A stretch of DNA of 64,000 nt from Hyphomicrobium sp. Lineage in GTDB: Bacteria; Pseudomonadota; Alphaproteobacteria; Rhizobiales; Hyphomicrobiaceae. The translations under genes were made by a program, and so were the position numbers. This document shows positions 18,027-27,223 of this stretch, in pieces. The stretch is taken from NCBI RefSeq assembly GCF_019753045.1, contig NZ_JAIELN010000019.1, positions 22,556 through 86,555 of the forward strand, written 5' to 3'. Each line of letters begins with the position of its first letter. Within the stretch, counting starts at the first letter, position 1. The notes below the pieces were generated by a model. It was not told the DNA's origin, searched no databases, and worked only from the letters and a program-made list of their open reading frames with translations.

Positions 18027-18042
18027 CCTAATGTAAATTAGG
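18027..18042. promoter_or_regulatory. Palindrome between divergent AraC and cupin genes
   Basis: CCTAAT-GTAA-ATTAGG is a perfect 6-bp inverted repeat 8 nt upstream of the AraC gene start and 113 nt upstream of the cupin start. It could be an autoregulatory operator. AraC proteins more often use direct repeats, so this is a tentative call. Confidence 0.35.
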
Positions 18043-18154
18043 ACGAATTTGGCGCAAAATGGCAAGCGGGCGAAAGGCCTTCAAGTCACGTTGGCGTTAT
18101 GAGCGAGCATCATTGATGCGTGCATTCACGTCTAACAAGGAACCGGGGTGCCCC

Positions 18155-18613
18155 ATGAACACTGTCCTACACCCAACGCCCGCGATGACCGTTCCGTTCG
18201 AAGATCATATTACTTGGCACACGCTCGACGGTTTTCCGCACCTCGCCTATCACATTTGCGCAGTCGATGAGCAAAAACGCATCGTCGATATTCTGTTCAA
18301 GTTCGACGCCAATGCCCAGATTGTGCTGCACCGGCACAGGGCCGACTACATCACGCTGACGCTCCGCGGGGAGCTGCGCATTTACAGCGCCAACGGCCAA
18401 TTAAAGGAGATCCGCCCGACGGGGGCTTATGTTGCAGGCGCCGCGAACGGTGAGCCGCATCGCGAAGGCGGGGGCAATGAGGACGTGATCGCGTTCTTCA
18501 GCAACCGCAATGTCGAAGGCGTCGTCTACGAAATTCTAGACGACAATCTCAATACGATTGCGACGCTCGGCATGGAGGAATTCAAAGCCCTCCACGCCGC
18601 GCAACGCGCTTAG
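18155..18613 (+). CDS. Cupin-fold protein (possible metal-dependent dioxygenase)
   Basis: The 152-aa product has a single conserved beta-barrel: the metal-ligand motif LHRHRADY near residue 59 with two histidines two apart, then a glycine-rich second motif GEPHREGG near 106 with the third histidine. The pattern resembles ChrR-type and diketone-cleaving (Dke1-like) cupins. The catalytic reaction is not certain. I chose the ATG at 18155 (MNTVLHPTPAM); an in-frame ATG at 18059 would add 32 residues that are not conserved-looking. It is divergent from the AraC gene, which probably regulates it. Its stop codon overlaps that of the convergent L,D-transpeptidase by 4 nt (TTAG). Confidence 0.8.
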   Translation: MNTVLHPTPAMTVPFEDHITWHTLDGFPHLAYHICAVDEQKRIVDILFKFDANAQIVLHRHRADYITLTLRGELRIYSANGQLKEIRPTGAYVAGAANGEPHREGGGNEDVIAFFSNRNVEGVVYEILDDNLNTIATLGMEEFKALHAAQRA

Positions 18614-19698
18614 TGCCAGCCGTTGTAGGGATCGTAATCGTCAGCCGGCGTCGTCGCACCACGATTATACGTTCGCGGAGGCGACGCCGCTTTTGCTGTC
18701 GCCGCTCGAGGCGCAGAGGCTTTTGAGTTTGACGCGATCTTGCCACTGAGCGACCGGATGACCGTCACTTCGGTTCCAACACGCACGAGCGACGCGAGAT
18801 GCAGAACATTTTCGTTCAGCATGCGGAAGCAGCCGGAGGATTCCGCTTTGCCGATCGACTTCGGGTCATTGGTGCCGTGAATCCGATAAAGCGTATTGCC
18901 GAGATAGATGGCTTTTGCGCCGAGCGGATTGCGAATACCGCCGAGCATGCGCTCCGGCAGCTCAGGCTTACGCCGCCGCATGTCGGCGGGCGGATACCAA
19001 TCCGGCCAATCGGCAACGCGCGAGACCTTTTCCTTGCCTGTCCATGTAAAGCCCTGGCGGCCGACGCCGATGGAATAGGCATAGGCCGACGTCGCGCTCA
19101 GCACGTAATAGAGCTTGCGCGCCCCGGTATCGATGACGATCGATCCTGGTGAATAGGGTCCGCTGAATGCCACCTGTGCCGGAGCAACGGCGCGGATGTA
19201 GGGCTTGTCGCCGCCATTGCTTCCAGGTGTCTTGCTGAGACGGGCTTCTTCGTCAACGGAGGGCGCGGCGTCCCAGGCACCGTAATCATCGCGTTCGTCG
19301 TAGCGCGACGCCGGATATCGCGAATCGTTGAAGTAATCGCGATCGGTCGGTCTCGGATCGCTGTAACGACGACCGTCGTAACGGGCGCCATCTCGATCGT
19401 CGCCGTAATCGGGATCGCCGTTGTAACGCGGATCGTAGCGGCGCGGATCGTCGACGCGATTGCCGGCACGATTGTCGGCGCGGGTGTCGCTTCTCGGCCC
19501 ATCGCGACGATCGAAGTAGCGATCCTCAGCATCGCGATCGCTCTCCGCGGGATCAGCGTAGCGATCATCGTCGTCCGGCACGACTTGCAATGGCGGACGG
19601 CGTGGGCCGTCCCAAGGGTCCCATTGCTGCGCCGATACTTGGCTTGCACCGCCGGCAATCGCCGTCGCCGCAGCGAACGCAAAAAACAAGGCTTTCAT
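18610..19698 (-). CDS. L,D-transpeptidase (YkuD/ErfK family) with Asp/Arg/Tyr-rich linker
   Basis: L,D-transpeptidases form 3-3 peptidoglycan cross-links or attach proteins to the wall in the periplasm. The 362-aa protein has a signal peptide (MKALFFAFAAATAIAGGASQVSA split after AQQ), a long low-complexity linker (about residues 28-150) of repeated D, R and Y, the YkuD catalytic domain (about 175-310) and a short Ala/Ser/Lys-rich tail. The active site motif is HGTN...SIGKAESSGCFRM with catalytic cysteine C290. The linker is unusual in length and composition and may bind the wall or cations. It converges with the cupin gene. Its start ATG at 19698 is the first residue of a clean signal peptide. 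Confidence 0.93.
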   Translation of the reverse strand: MKALFFAFAAATAIAGGASQVSAQQWDPWDGPRRPPLQVVPDDDDRYADPAESDRDAEDRYFDRRDGPRSDTRADNRAGNRVDDPRRYDPRYNGDPDYGDDRDGARYDGRRYSDPRPTDRDYFNDSRYPASRYDERDDYGAWDAAPSVDEEARLSKTPGSNGGDKPYIRAVAPAQVAFSGPYSPGSIVIDTGARKLYYVLSATSAYAYSIGVGRQGFTWTGKEKVSRVADWPDWYPPADMRRRKPELPERMLGGIRNPLGAKAIYLGNTLYRIHGTNDPKSIGKAESSGCFRMLNENVLHLASLVRVGTEVTVIRSLSGKIASNSKASAPRAATAKAASPPRTYNRGATTPADDYDPYNGWH

Positions 19699-19962
19699 AG
19701 AACCCCCGCAACTTTGCTTAACCCATGACCGGAATACACGTCACTCAGCCAACACCGGCGTCGTCTGTCCGGTTCCGCAAGTCGCGACGATGGTGGGTGA
19801 TGTCGTCATTCGCGTGGCGAACCGATGGCGGCGCGCGCGGTTGGATTACAAATCGCGTTACGAAACCCGGAGTTCGGGAAAGATGTTAGGTCAACGGGTG
19901 CACAAGAATTTACCGACGCAAGCAAGCGTTGTTGTCGGCCTTATTTGCACGCTCGTTTCCAG

Positions 19963-20238
19963 TCAGCGCGACGTTCGCCCTAGCACTTCCATCAGCTCGG
20001 CAACCTTCCGGCGCTGATCGGCTGTATCGCCGCTCTGGATGGCGTGCTCCACGCAGTGGGCTACGTGATCGCGCAGAACCTCTTCCTCGACGCGGCGGAG
20101 AGCCGCCCGGACGGCTGAAATCTGCGTCACGACGTCGATGCAGTACCGCCCCTCCTCCACCATTTTGGCGAGGCCGCGAACCTGACCTTCGATGCGGTTC
20201 AGGCGCTTTAGACAGGCGGCTTTGGTTTCTTTTTCCAT
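19963..20238 (-). CDS. csoR: CsoR-type copper-sensing repressor
   Basis: This 91-aa, all-helical regulator belongs to the CsoR/RcnR/FrmR family. The Cu(I) ligands expected of CsoR are present with the right spacing: C33, H58 and C62 (Cys-x24-His-x3-Cys). FrmR proteins that sense formaldehyde lack the third cysteine, so copper sensing is favoured. The N-terminal [14 protein letters not shown] helix is typical. Apo-CsoR represses and copper binding releases DNA. It diverges from copA, and a 7-bp inverted repeat (20248-20266) lies 10 nt upstream of its start, so it probably represses itself and copA together. Confidence 0.9.
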   Translation of the reverse strand: MEKETKAACLKRLNRIEGQVRGLAKMVEEGRYCIDVVTQISAVRAALRRVEEEVLRDHVAHCVEHAIQSGDTADQRRKVAELMEVLGRTSR

Positions 20239-20241
20239 GCC

Positions 20242-20270
20242 TTGACGTATACCCTATGGGGGTATATCTG
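20242..20270 (+). promoter_or_regulatory. copA promoter with CsoR operator
   Basis: TATACCC-TATGG-GGGTATA (20248-20266) is an inverted repeat of the G/C-tract, AT-flanked type bound by CsoR proteins. It lies between a good -35 (TTGACG, 20242-20247) and a weak -10 (TATCTG, 20265-20270) at 17-bp spacing, so bound repressor would block polymerase. The same site is 10 nt upstream of csoR. Confidence 0.75.
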
Positions 20271-20334
20271 TCAATGCCGAACAACGATGGTCTCGGCGCC
20301 CCCGCACGCGTCGAGTTCAGCAAGGAATTGCATC

Positions 20335-22716
20335 ATGACTGCTGACGAACCGAGAACAGGACCCGAGCAGAGCGTTCCTGCAAAGAGCTGCTGTTCGCAC
20401 AATCACGCAGCGCCCACACACGCCGGCCATGTGAAAGACCCGGTGTGCGGCATGACCGTTGACCCGCACACGGCGAAGCATCGCGCAGATCATGCCGGGA
20501 AGCCCTATTATTTCTGCAGCGCCGGATGCCGGACCAAGTTCGTCGCTGACCCAATCAAGTATCTGAAGCCCGAAACGGCAAAAGCGGAGCCCGTTCCCGC
20601 CGGCACGATCTACACGTGCCCGATGCATCCGGAGATTCGGCAAGTGGGCCCAGGCTCGTGCCCTATCTGCGGCATGGCGCTTGAACCCGAACTCGTTACC
20701 GCCGAAGCTCAACCCAACGCCGAACTTGAGGACATGACGCGGCGGCTGTGGATTGGCGCGGCGCTCGCCCTTCCCGTTTTCATCCTCGAGATGGGCAGTC
20801 ACCTTTTCAACTTGCATCACATCATCAGTCCGACGGTGTCGAACTGGGTGCAGTTCGCGCTCGCGACACCCGTCGTGCTCTGGGCGGGATTTCCGTTCTT
20901 CGAGCGCGGCTGGAAATCGCTCGAGACGCGCAATCTCAACATGTTCACGCTGATCGCGCTCGGCACGGGCGTCGCGTGGATCTATAGCGTCGTCGCCACG
21001 CTGCTCCCGGGCCTCTTCCCGCCGTCGCTTCGGGGGATGGATGGCGCCGTGCCGGTCTATTTCGAAGCGGCTGCCGTCATCACTGTGCTCGTTCTCGTCG
21101 GGCAGGTCCTGGAACTTCGGGCCCGCGAGCAAACGAGCGGGGCTATCCGCGCGCTTCTCAATCTCGCTCCGAAAACGGCCCGTCTGCTCAAGGCCGATGG
21201 CTCGGACGAAGAGGTACAGATCGAGGCGATTTCGGTCGGCGACCGTCTGCGCGTTCGTCCTGGTGAGCGCATCGCCGTCGACGGCAGCGTCGTCGATGGC
21301 AAGAGCAACGTCGATGAATCGATGGTGACGGGCGAGCCGCTTCCCGTTTCGAAAGGTGTCGGAGCGAAAGTCATCGGCGGCACGATCAACGGATCGGGCG
21401 CGCTTATCATTCGCGCCGAAAAGGTCGGCCGCGATACGATGCTCGCGCGCATCGTGCAAATGGTCGCCGAAGCCCAGCGCAGCCGTGCGCCCATTCAGCG
21501 CCTCGCCGATCAGGTCGCCGGATGGTTCGTGCCGCTCGTCGTTGCCGTTGCGGTACTTGCGTTCGCGGCCTGGATGACGTTCGGCCCCGAACCGCGCTTC
21601 TCGTACGCGCTCGTTGCTGCCGTTTCCGTGCTGATCATCGCCTGCCCTTGCGCGCTCGGGCTCGCGACGCCGATGTCAATCATGGTCGGCGTCGGCCGCG
21701 GCGCGCAGTCCGGCGTGCTGATCAAGAATGCCGAGGCTCTCGAGCGCATGGAGAAAATCGACACGCTCGTCGTCGACAAGACCGGCACACTGACGGAAGG
21801 CAAGCCGAAGGTGACCGCGATCCGCACCACATCGTCGATCGGCGAGGCCGATCTCTTGCGGCTCGCGGCCAGCCTCGAGCAGGCGAGCGAGCATCCGCTC
21901 GGCGCAGCCATCGTGCTCGAAGCCAGGGATCGAAATATTGCACTATCGGATGTTCGCGATTTCGCTTCGCCATCGGGCAAAGGCGTGTCCGGCCTCATCG
22001 ACAATCGCAACGTCGTCATCGGCAATCGAACGATCTTCGAAGAGGCTGGTATCGATACGTCGGCTCTTGCCGGCGATGCGGACAAACTTCGGCGCGATGG
22101 CGCAACGGCGGTTTACGTCGCCATCGACGGCAAAGCCGCGGGCATCATTGCGGTCGCCGATCCGATCAAGGCGACGACGCTGTCAGCTGTTCGCAAGCTC
22201 AAGGCCGACGGCGTCCATGTCGTGATGCTCACTGGCGACAACGCGACAACGGCCAAGGCCGTCGCCGCCAAGCTCGGCATCGACGACGTGAAGGCCGACG
22301 TTCTGCCTGAGGATAAGGCCAACTTCGTCGCTGAACTGAGAAGCAAGGGCCGCGCGGTGGCGATGGCCGGTGACGGCGTCAACGATGCGCCGGCGCTCGC
22401 CGCGGCCGACGTCGGCATCGCGATGGGAACGGGCACGGACGTTGCCATCGAAAGCGCCGGCATTACCCTCGTCAAAGGCGACCTCGAAGGGATCGCACGA
22501 GCGCGGGAGCTCTCGGAAGCAACGATGTCGAATATCCGGCAGAACCTGTTCTTCGCATTCGTCTATAACGCGGCGGGCGTGCCGATTGCTGCGGGCATTC
22601 TGTACCCGGTCTTCGGATTGCTGCTCTCCCCGGTCATCGCGGCGGCGGCGATGGCGCTGTCGTCGGTAAGCGTGATTGCGAATGCGCTTCGGCTTCGCCA
22701 CACCGACATCGGCTAG
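20335..22716 (+). CDS. copA: Cu(I)-translocating P-type ATPase
   Basis: The pump exports Cu(I) (or Ag(I)) across the inner membrane using ATP. From the ATG at 20335 (AAGGA 8 nt upstream) it has 793 aa; the frame is open upstream to a TTG at 20242, inside the promoter. The N-terminus is Cys/His-rich, then comes a YHS domain (DPVCGM, about 36-76) and a heavy-metal-binding domain (CPMHPE...CPICGM, about 95-125) in place of the usual HMA domains. The transmembrane metal site is C437-P-C439, the phosphorylated residue D481 in DKTGTLT, with SEHPLG and GDGVNDAP following. YN and MALSSVSV in the last membrane helices fit the Cu(I) subgroup (P1B-1). Confidence 0.96.
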   Translation: MTADEPRTGPEQSVPAKSCCSHNHAAPTHAGHVKDPVCGMTVDPHTAKHRADHAGKPYYFCSAGCRTKFVADPIKYLKPETAKAEPVPAGTIYTCPMHPEIRQVGPGSCPICGMALEPELVTAEAQPNAELEDMTRRLWIGAALALPVFILEMGSHLFNLHHIISPTVSNWVQFALATPVVLWAGFPFFERGWKSLETRNLNMFTLIALGTGVAWIYSVVATLLPGLFPPSLRGMDGAVPVYFEAAAVITVLVLVGQVLELRAREQTSGAIRALLNLAPKTARLLKADGSDEEVQIEAISVGDRLRVRPGERIAVDGSVVDGKSNVDESMVTGEPLPVSKGVGAKVIGGTINGSGALIIRAEKVGRDTMLARIVQMVAEAQRSRAPIQRLADQVAGWFVPLVVAVAVLAFAAWMTFGPEPRFSYALVAAVSVLIIACPCALGLATPMSIMVGVGRGAQSGVLIKNAEALERMEKIDTLVVDKTGTLTEGKPKVTAIRTTSSIGEADLLRLAASLEQASEHPLGAAIVLEARDRNIALSDVRDFASPSGKGVSGLIDNRNVVIGNRTIFEEAGIDTSALAGDADKLRRDGATAVYVAIDGKAAGIIAVADPIKATTLSAVRKLKADGVHVVMLTGDNATTAKAVAAKLGIDDVKADVLPEDKANFVAELRSKGRAVAMAGDGVNDAPALAAADVGIAMGTGTDVAIESAGITLVKGDLEGIARARELSEATMSNIRQNLFFAFVYNAAGVPIAAGILYPVFGLLLSPVIAAAAMALSSVSVIANALRLRHTDIG

Positions 22717-22759
22717 TTGCGATGTATCGTTGCGATGTGCCGGCAAAGGACGCACGCAT

Positions 22760-23473
22760 TCAGTGCAGTGCCTCTCTGATCACCTCGAACGAGCGCACTT
22801 CATAGGCCGGATGGAGATTGTTCAGGATCTCGAGTGGCGGCTCGTCGATTTCGGGCCGCCTCCAGCGGAGATCGAACGTGAGCAGGGTGCGCCCCGGCTC
22901 CTTGACGTGATCTACTCCCTGAAATCGCGCTCTGAAGCCCGAGCCGCGCAAAAGCTCGACCAAGTCGGGGAACGGAGGACGGTCGGCGGTCGACGCAACG
23001 ACGAGCTGCGCCCGCTGATCGCGGGGGATGCGGATGTCGATCCAGGGGAGCGCCGCGAGCGTCAGGATTATCAAAACCGTTCCAACGCAGCCGAGTATCA
23101 GCTGGCCGCCGCCAAAGCAGATGCCGAGGACGCTCACCGCCCAAATTGTTGCAGCGGTCGTGACGCCCGAGACCAAATTTTCGCGTTTCAGAATGACGCC
23201 GCCGCCGATGAAGCCGACGCCCGTGAGGATGCCGAGCGGCAGGCGCATCACGTCCATGGTCGTGAACGTGTCCGGTGTCTTGCCTGCAAGGCCGAGCAAG
23301 ATGTTGGCTTGGCTCGTCGCGATGCAGGCGGCAAGGCCGACCAGGACCGTGGTGCGCAGCCCCGCACTGTGGCTGGCACTCTCCCGGTTCAGACCGATCA
23401 AGAAGCTCGCAATCAGCGTTAGTATCAAACGCACCGTGATATCGAGAGCGGTAGGATGTAAGTGCATTTCCAT
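22760..23473 (-). CDS. MgtC/SapB family membrane protein
   Basis: MgtC-like proteins act in low-magnesium or acid survival and, in some bacteria, regulate the F-type ATP synthase; many homologues have no proven role. The 237-aa product has four or five N-terminal membrane helices with the family signatures IGLNRE, GLRTTVLVGL and GVGFIGGGVIL, then a soluble C-terminal domain of about 85 residues as in the longer MgtC branch. The start ATG at 23473 gives MEMHLHPTALD; an ATG at 23467 is equally possible. It converges with copA, 43 nt apart, with no shared regulation visible. I see no magnesium riboswitch upstream. Confidence 0.9.
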   Translation of the reverse strand: MEMHLHPTALDITVRLILTLIASFLIGLNRESASHSAGLRTTVLVGLAACIATSQANILLGLAGKTPDTFTTMDVMRLPLGILTGVGFIGGGVILKRENLVSGVTTAATIWAVSVLGICFGGGQLILGCVGTVLIILTLAALPWIDIRIPRDQRAQLVVASTADRPPFPDLVELLRGSGFRARFQGVDHVKEPGRTLLTFDLRWRRPEIDEPPLEILNNLHPAYEVRSFEVIREALH

Positions 23474-23667
23474 CGATGAATTTCCTCCCGCCTTAAGACC
23501 GGTACGTCACATTTCGGATGCCGTCGCGACAATCAAAATCATTAACTTCATCAGCGTAAATTTGGCGCCCTCTGGCCGTTTGAGCCGCTGTCATTTTACC
23601 TCTCGTAGATGAGCTTCGGGCCCGCTATTTTTCCCACACCAACAATATCAAGATCCGGTGGATTGCC

Positions 23668-25458
23668 ATGACACGCCACCGCCTGCTGCTTATCGGACTG
23701 CTCGTCTGGGCTCTCGCGATGATCCTGCCGGATTTTGCGCGCGTGGTGCGTCCGCTTGGATCGTTTGGATTTTACGCCGACAGCAACGGCTTGATCTATG
23801 ACGTCAGGGGGCCTTTCGAGAACGAAGCCAAGTCCCCTGCCTGGCAAGCGGGCGTGCGCCCCGGAGATCGCCTCGACTTCTCGCGGATGCGCTGCATCCC
23901 CTATGATCCGTATGTTTGCACAAGCACGATAACATCCGTCGGTGGCAACGAATATGTGCTGCCAGGACGGCAGACGACCATCGACCTCCTCCCGACAGCG
24001 ACCGAGGGCGCGCGCGACGTGACGCTGATCGCCGTGCCGCGCCCGACGAATTGGTACGCTCGTCTGGTTTTGCTCCTCGACCAGATCGCGGGCATTGCGG
24101 TCATCCTTGGAACCGGCTGGCTCGTCTGGACGCGGCCAAGCCGCATGACGTGGGGCTTTTTCCTCTATGTGATCTGGTACAATCCCGGGCAGGCCTACGA
24201 GTTTTATGCGCAGTTGCAGCGCTGGCCCCTTTTGCTTCTGGGGCAAAACGCACTCGGAAGCATTTCACAAGCGGCGGGCTATGCGGGTCTTCTCGTCTTC
24301 GTGATGCGGGCGCCGACGGGCTCGATCCAGCCGCAGTGGGTGCGTTTCGAGAGGGCCATTCTCGCGCTTACTCCCGTCGTTGCGGTCGTGCTGATGACGG
24401 CCTACGGCAGCTCATTCGGCTTTCAAACCGAGCTTGTGAGCCGCCTGACGATCCTCTTCGGTATTATCGTCAGTATCACGGCAGTCGCCATCTTGCTGGC
24501 GAGACGGCGAACACTTTCCCCCAAGGACAATCAGCGTCTCAGGTGGGTTATGTGGGGCTGTCTGATCGGGCTGCCGGCATTCGTCCTTGCCGATCTCAAC
24601 GAGTACACGACGCTTCTGACCGCCTGGAACGGGCTCGTAATGTCGGAGGACGTTGCCGGTCTTCTCTATCTGCTCAACGGCGTCCTCTGCCTCTTCGTCG
24701 TGGAAGCCGTGCGTCGCGACCGCGTCGTGAGTGTCGCGATACCGCTGCGGCGCGTCACCCTCCTCGCCCTGTTGATGAGCGTTCCGGCGCTCATTCTCCA
24801 TCAGCAGGCGGAGCATCTGCATGAGCTCGTCGAACTGCCGGGCTGGTCGTGGTTCGGCATCGGCGCCGTCGTTCTCTTCGTCATCGGCCGGCTGCATGAA
24901 TGGTCGGTCGAGCTGGCCGATCGCTTTTTTAACCGCTCGCTCGACAAGTCGGCGAAAGCGATCGGAGACGCATTGTCGCGTGCTAAGACACCGGCCGAGA
25001 TCGACCGGCTTCTGGCGGACGGCGTCCTGCGGGCGTTGAAATTGTCGTCCGCGGCGACCTTTCGGGAGACGGACACGGCCTTTCGACGCTTCGATAACAG
25101 TGCCGGCTGGGATGATAAAGCCGTGCGCGATCTCCGCATCGGCGGCGCGACAATGGAAAATCTGCGCCAAGGCGAGGCAAGCCGCCTCGATAAGTCGGCA
25201 GCCACGGCAGCGGGTTTTCCGAGCGGGCTCGATTTGCCCATCCTGGCGGTTCCGGCTGCGAACCGCGTCCACTGCTATGCGGTGATGCTTTACGGCCCGC
25301 ACGTGTCGGGGACCGATATCGATTCCAACGAACGGGACATGCTCGTGGAACTTGGCCAGCATGCGGCGGATGCCTATGCGCGCGCCGAGAATGAGGAACT
25401 CCGGAAGACGATTGCGGAGCTCAAGACTGCACCCGGCTTACAGCCCGGGCGGGCGTGA
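23668..25458 (+). CDS. Polytopic membrane protein with PDZ-like and GAF-like segments
   Basis: I recognise no named family. The 596-aa protein has a first membrane helix (5-21), a periplasmic segment (25-130) containing a PDZ-like core (AWQAGVRPGDRLD, 58-70), then about eight to nine further helices between 131 and 408. The cytoplasmic end starts with a linker (HEWSVELADRFFNRSLDKSA) and continues as a GAF-like domain (about 440-575). It ends with a short helix, with no histidine kinase, GGDEF, PP2C or other output domain. The layout is like a sensor whose catalytic end is missing or supplied by another protein. It diverges from mgtC and converges with the cold shock gene. Confidence 0.8.
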   Translation: MTRHRLLLIGLLVWALAMILPDFARVVRPLGSFGFYADSNGLIYDVRGPFENEAKSPAWQAGVRPGDRLDFSRMRCIPYDPYVCTSTITSVGGNEYVLPGRQTTIDLLPTATEGARDVTLIAVPRPTNWYARLVLLLDQIAGIAVILGTGWLVWTRPSRMTWGFFLYVIWYNPGQAYEFYAQLQRWPLLLLGQNALGSISQAAGYAGLLVFVMRAPTGSIQPQWVRFERAILALTPVVAVVLMTAYGSSFGFQTELVSRLTILFGIIVSITAVAILLARRRTLSPKDNQRLRWVMWGCLIGLPAFVLADLNEYTTLLTAWNGLVMSEDVAGLLYLLNGVLCLFVVEAVRRDRVVSVAIPLRRVTLLALLMSVPALILHQQAEHLHELVELPGWSWFGIGAVVLFVIGRLHEWSVELADRFFNRSLDKSAKAIGDALSRAKTPAEIDRLLADGVLRALKLSSAATFRETDTAFRRFDNSAGWDDKAVRDLRIGGATMENLRQGEASRLDKSAATAAGFPSGLDLPILAVPAANRVHCYAVMLYGPHVSGTDIDSNERDMLVELGQHAADAYARAENEELRKTIAELKTAPGLQPGRA

Positions 25459-25474
25459 CGGAGACCGGGAATGC

Positions 25475-25507
25475 AAAAAGCCGCGATTACGCATGCGTAC
25501 CCGCGGC
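25475..25507 (-). terminator. Intrinsic terminator of the cold shock gene
   Basis: On the minus strand GCCGCG / CGCGGC stems enclose a loop that itself contains the 12-bp palindrome TACGCATGCGTA (25488-25499), and the stem is followed by five T residues. It lies 75 nt after the csp stop. It is just 17 nt past the stop of the convergent plus-strand gene and may also slow transcripts from that side. Confidence 0.8.
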
Positions 25508-25581
25508 CTTATATCATCTAACTCGAAAGCGAAACGTGACTGCTGGCCAGACTTTTGGCCCTACCAGCAGCTGGACGTCAC

Positions 25582-25791
25582 TTAAGCGTTCTGAATGACG
25601 CTAACGGCGATCTTGCCCGAACGGCGATCGGTTTCCGTTTCGAAAGCGACCTTCTGGCCCTGCGAAAGGCCGCGCATGCCGGCGCGCTCAAGAGCGGTCG
25701 CGTGCACGAATACGTCGTTTCCGCCCTGGTCCGGAGCAATGAAGCCGAAGCCCTTCTGGTCGTTATAGAATTTCACGGTACCCGTGATCAT
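25582..25791 (-). CDS. Cold shock-like protein (CspA family)
   Basis: CspA-type proteins bind single-stranded RNA and DNA and act as RNA chaperones. The 69-aa product is one cold shock domain with RNP1 (KGFGFI) at residues 13-18 and RNP2 (VFVHATAL) at 27-34. The start ATG at 25791 is preceded by AAAAGGAAC. The gene-free 386 bp upstream leaves space for the long 5' untranslated leader common in cold shock genes, although no specific structure was identified. Several paralogues are usual in this order, so the temperature or growth-phase response cannot be predicted. Confidence 0.96.
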   Translation of the reverse strand: MITGTVKFYNDQKGFGFIAPDQGGNDVFVHATALERAGMRGLSQGQKVAFETETDRRSGKIAVSVIQNA

Positions 25792-26177
25792 AGAATGTTC
25801 CTTTTAAGCCGTAGTTTTTGAGGCTGACGCATGCGTCAATATGATCGCGTGCGCCGACCTCAGTTCGATTTTGGAAAGACGTCTGTGCGCTTGGCTGCGC
25901 CAGAGGCGGAGTGCCTCGCAATATCCGGCCAAAGTTCGATGGGTCGTCGATAGCACGCATGAGCCCGGTTGGATACCGCTACTTTTTGGCTTCCGATCAA
26001 CTTTTTACCTCAAGCAGGGTTCCGTTTGCCGGCTCTGGAACAAACCATAAGGCCTAATTGTCTATTCGGGAGCTTGACGGGTTGGGCGAAGCTAGGTGCC
26101 GCCTTTCCGCGTTGTAGCGGCCGAAAAACGGGCCGTATGCTCTCCCTCAAGAGGCACCATCTCAGCTGCGAGGCTTC
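25792..26177. other. Intergenic region between csp and the GLYR dehydrogenase
   Basis: A 386-bp divergent promoter region. It should contain the csp promoter and leader (minus) and the promoter of the dehydrogenase (plus). Its right half is somewhat AT-richer than the genes. I see no gene, no clear palindrome and no RNA gene. Confidence 0.45.
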
Positions 26178-27056
26178 ATGAACGTCGGTTTTATCGGACT
26201 GGGCCATATGGGCTCCGGCATGGCTGCGAATCTGCTCAAGGCCGGACACGATGTCACCGTCTATAATCGGACCCGTGCAAAGTCTGACGCGCTGGCGTCG
26301 AAAGGGGCGAAGGTCGCCCTGACGCCCGGAGACGCGTGCAAGGGCGACGCCGTTTTCACGATGCTCGCAAATGACAGGGCCGTTGAGGAGGTGGTTTACC
26401 AAGACCACGGCGTGCTTGCGTCGTTGAAACAGGGCGCCGTCCATATTTCGTCGAGCACGATCAGCGTGGCGCTATCGAAGAAACTCGCGGATGACCACGG
26501 CAGACGAGGCCAACGCTACGTTGCGGCTCCCGTGTTCGGCCGTCCGGATGCTGCCGCCGCCGCAAAGATCTTTGTCGTCGCCGCAGGAAAAAGCGATACG
26601 TTGAAAGGCGTGTCCCCTCTCCTCGACGCCGTCGGGCAAAGGACGTTCACGATTTCCGAGCAGCCGGAAGCGGCGAACATCGTCAAACTCAGCGGCAATT
26701 TCCTCATCGCAACGGTGATTGAATCGCTTGGCGAGGCGATGGCCCTCGTCGGGAAAGCGGGCGTCGATAAGCATCAGTATCTCGAGGTACTGACGTCAAC
26801 GCTGTTCGGCGCTCCAATCTACAAGACTTACGGGACACTGCTCGCCGACGCCAAGTTCCAGCCCGCGGGCTTTGCGGCTCCGCTTGGATTGAAGGACATC
26901 GAACTTGCTCTGGCTGCGGGCCAGGAATTGCGTGTCCCTCTGCCGATCGCCAGCCTGCTCAGGGATCGCTTTCTGACATTGCTCGCCAACGGCGGCGACA
27001 ATCTCGATTGGTCCGCCATCGGCGGGCTTGCAGCAAAGGACGCAGGGGCCATGTAA
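26178..27056 (+). CDS. NAD(P)-dependent beta-hydroxyacid dehydrogenase (HIBADH/GLYR type)
   Basis: The protein (292 aa) belongs to the 3-hydroxyisobutyrate dehydrogenase superfamily, which includes tartronate semialdehyde and succinate semialdehyde reductases. The N-terminal cofactor motif GLGHMGSGMA is at residues 7-16 and NRT at 30-32 suggests NADP binding. The substrate motif region (HISSSTIS) and the catalytic lysine of the family, in the stretch NIVKLSGNF near 168-176, are present. The C-terminal helical domain is complete. The start ATG at 26178 yields MNVGFIGLG. It is the first of four co-directional genes with the P450, SDR and methyltransferase. The natural substrate is unknown. Confidence 0.9.
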   Translation: MNVGFIGLGHMGSGMAANLLKAGHDVTVYNRTRAKSDALASKGAKVALTPGDACKGDAVFTMLANDRAVEEVVYQDHGVLASLKQGAVHISSSTISVALSKKLADDHGRRGQRYVAAPVFGRPDAAAAAKIFVVAAGKSDTLKGVSPLLDAVGQRTFTISEQPEAANIVKLSGNFLIATVIESLGEAMALVGKAGVDKHQYLEVLTSTLFGAPIYKTYGTLLADAKFQPAGFAAPLGLKDIELALAAGQELRVPLPIASLLRDRFLTLLANGGDNLDWSAIGGLAAKDAGAM

Positions 27057-27223
27057 TTTTCCTTTGCATCGCGGCGCTCAAAACCGGATATTTTGCATCG
27101 ACAGAGATAGCGGACGCAGTCGGCGGCTATCTCGATTTTTTTTTAAATTCTATTGGCCTTCGATATTCAGAAGAGGGTCGTGTTCTTCTGATCGCCGGAG
27201 TTTTCTGCTGGGACGGTGCCGTC

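Noticed and set aside
20242..20334. Extended N-terminus for CopA from a TTG at 20242
   Set aside because: The TTG is the -35 element of the promoter and the added residues are not conserved-looking. The ATG at 20335 has a good ribosome-binding site.
27008..27223. Upstream start for the P450
   Set aside because: It would overlap the upstream dehydrogenase gene, and the extra 72 residues lack the features of a membrane anchor or conserved P450 N-terminus.
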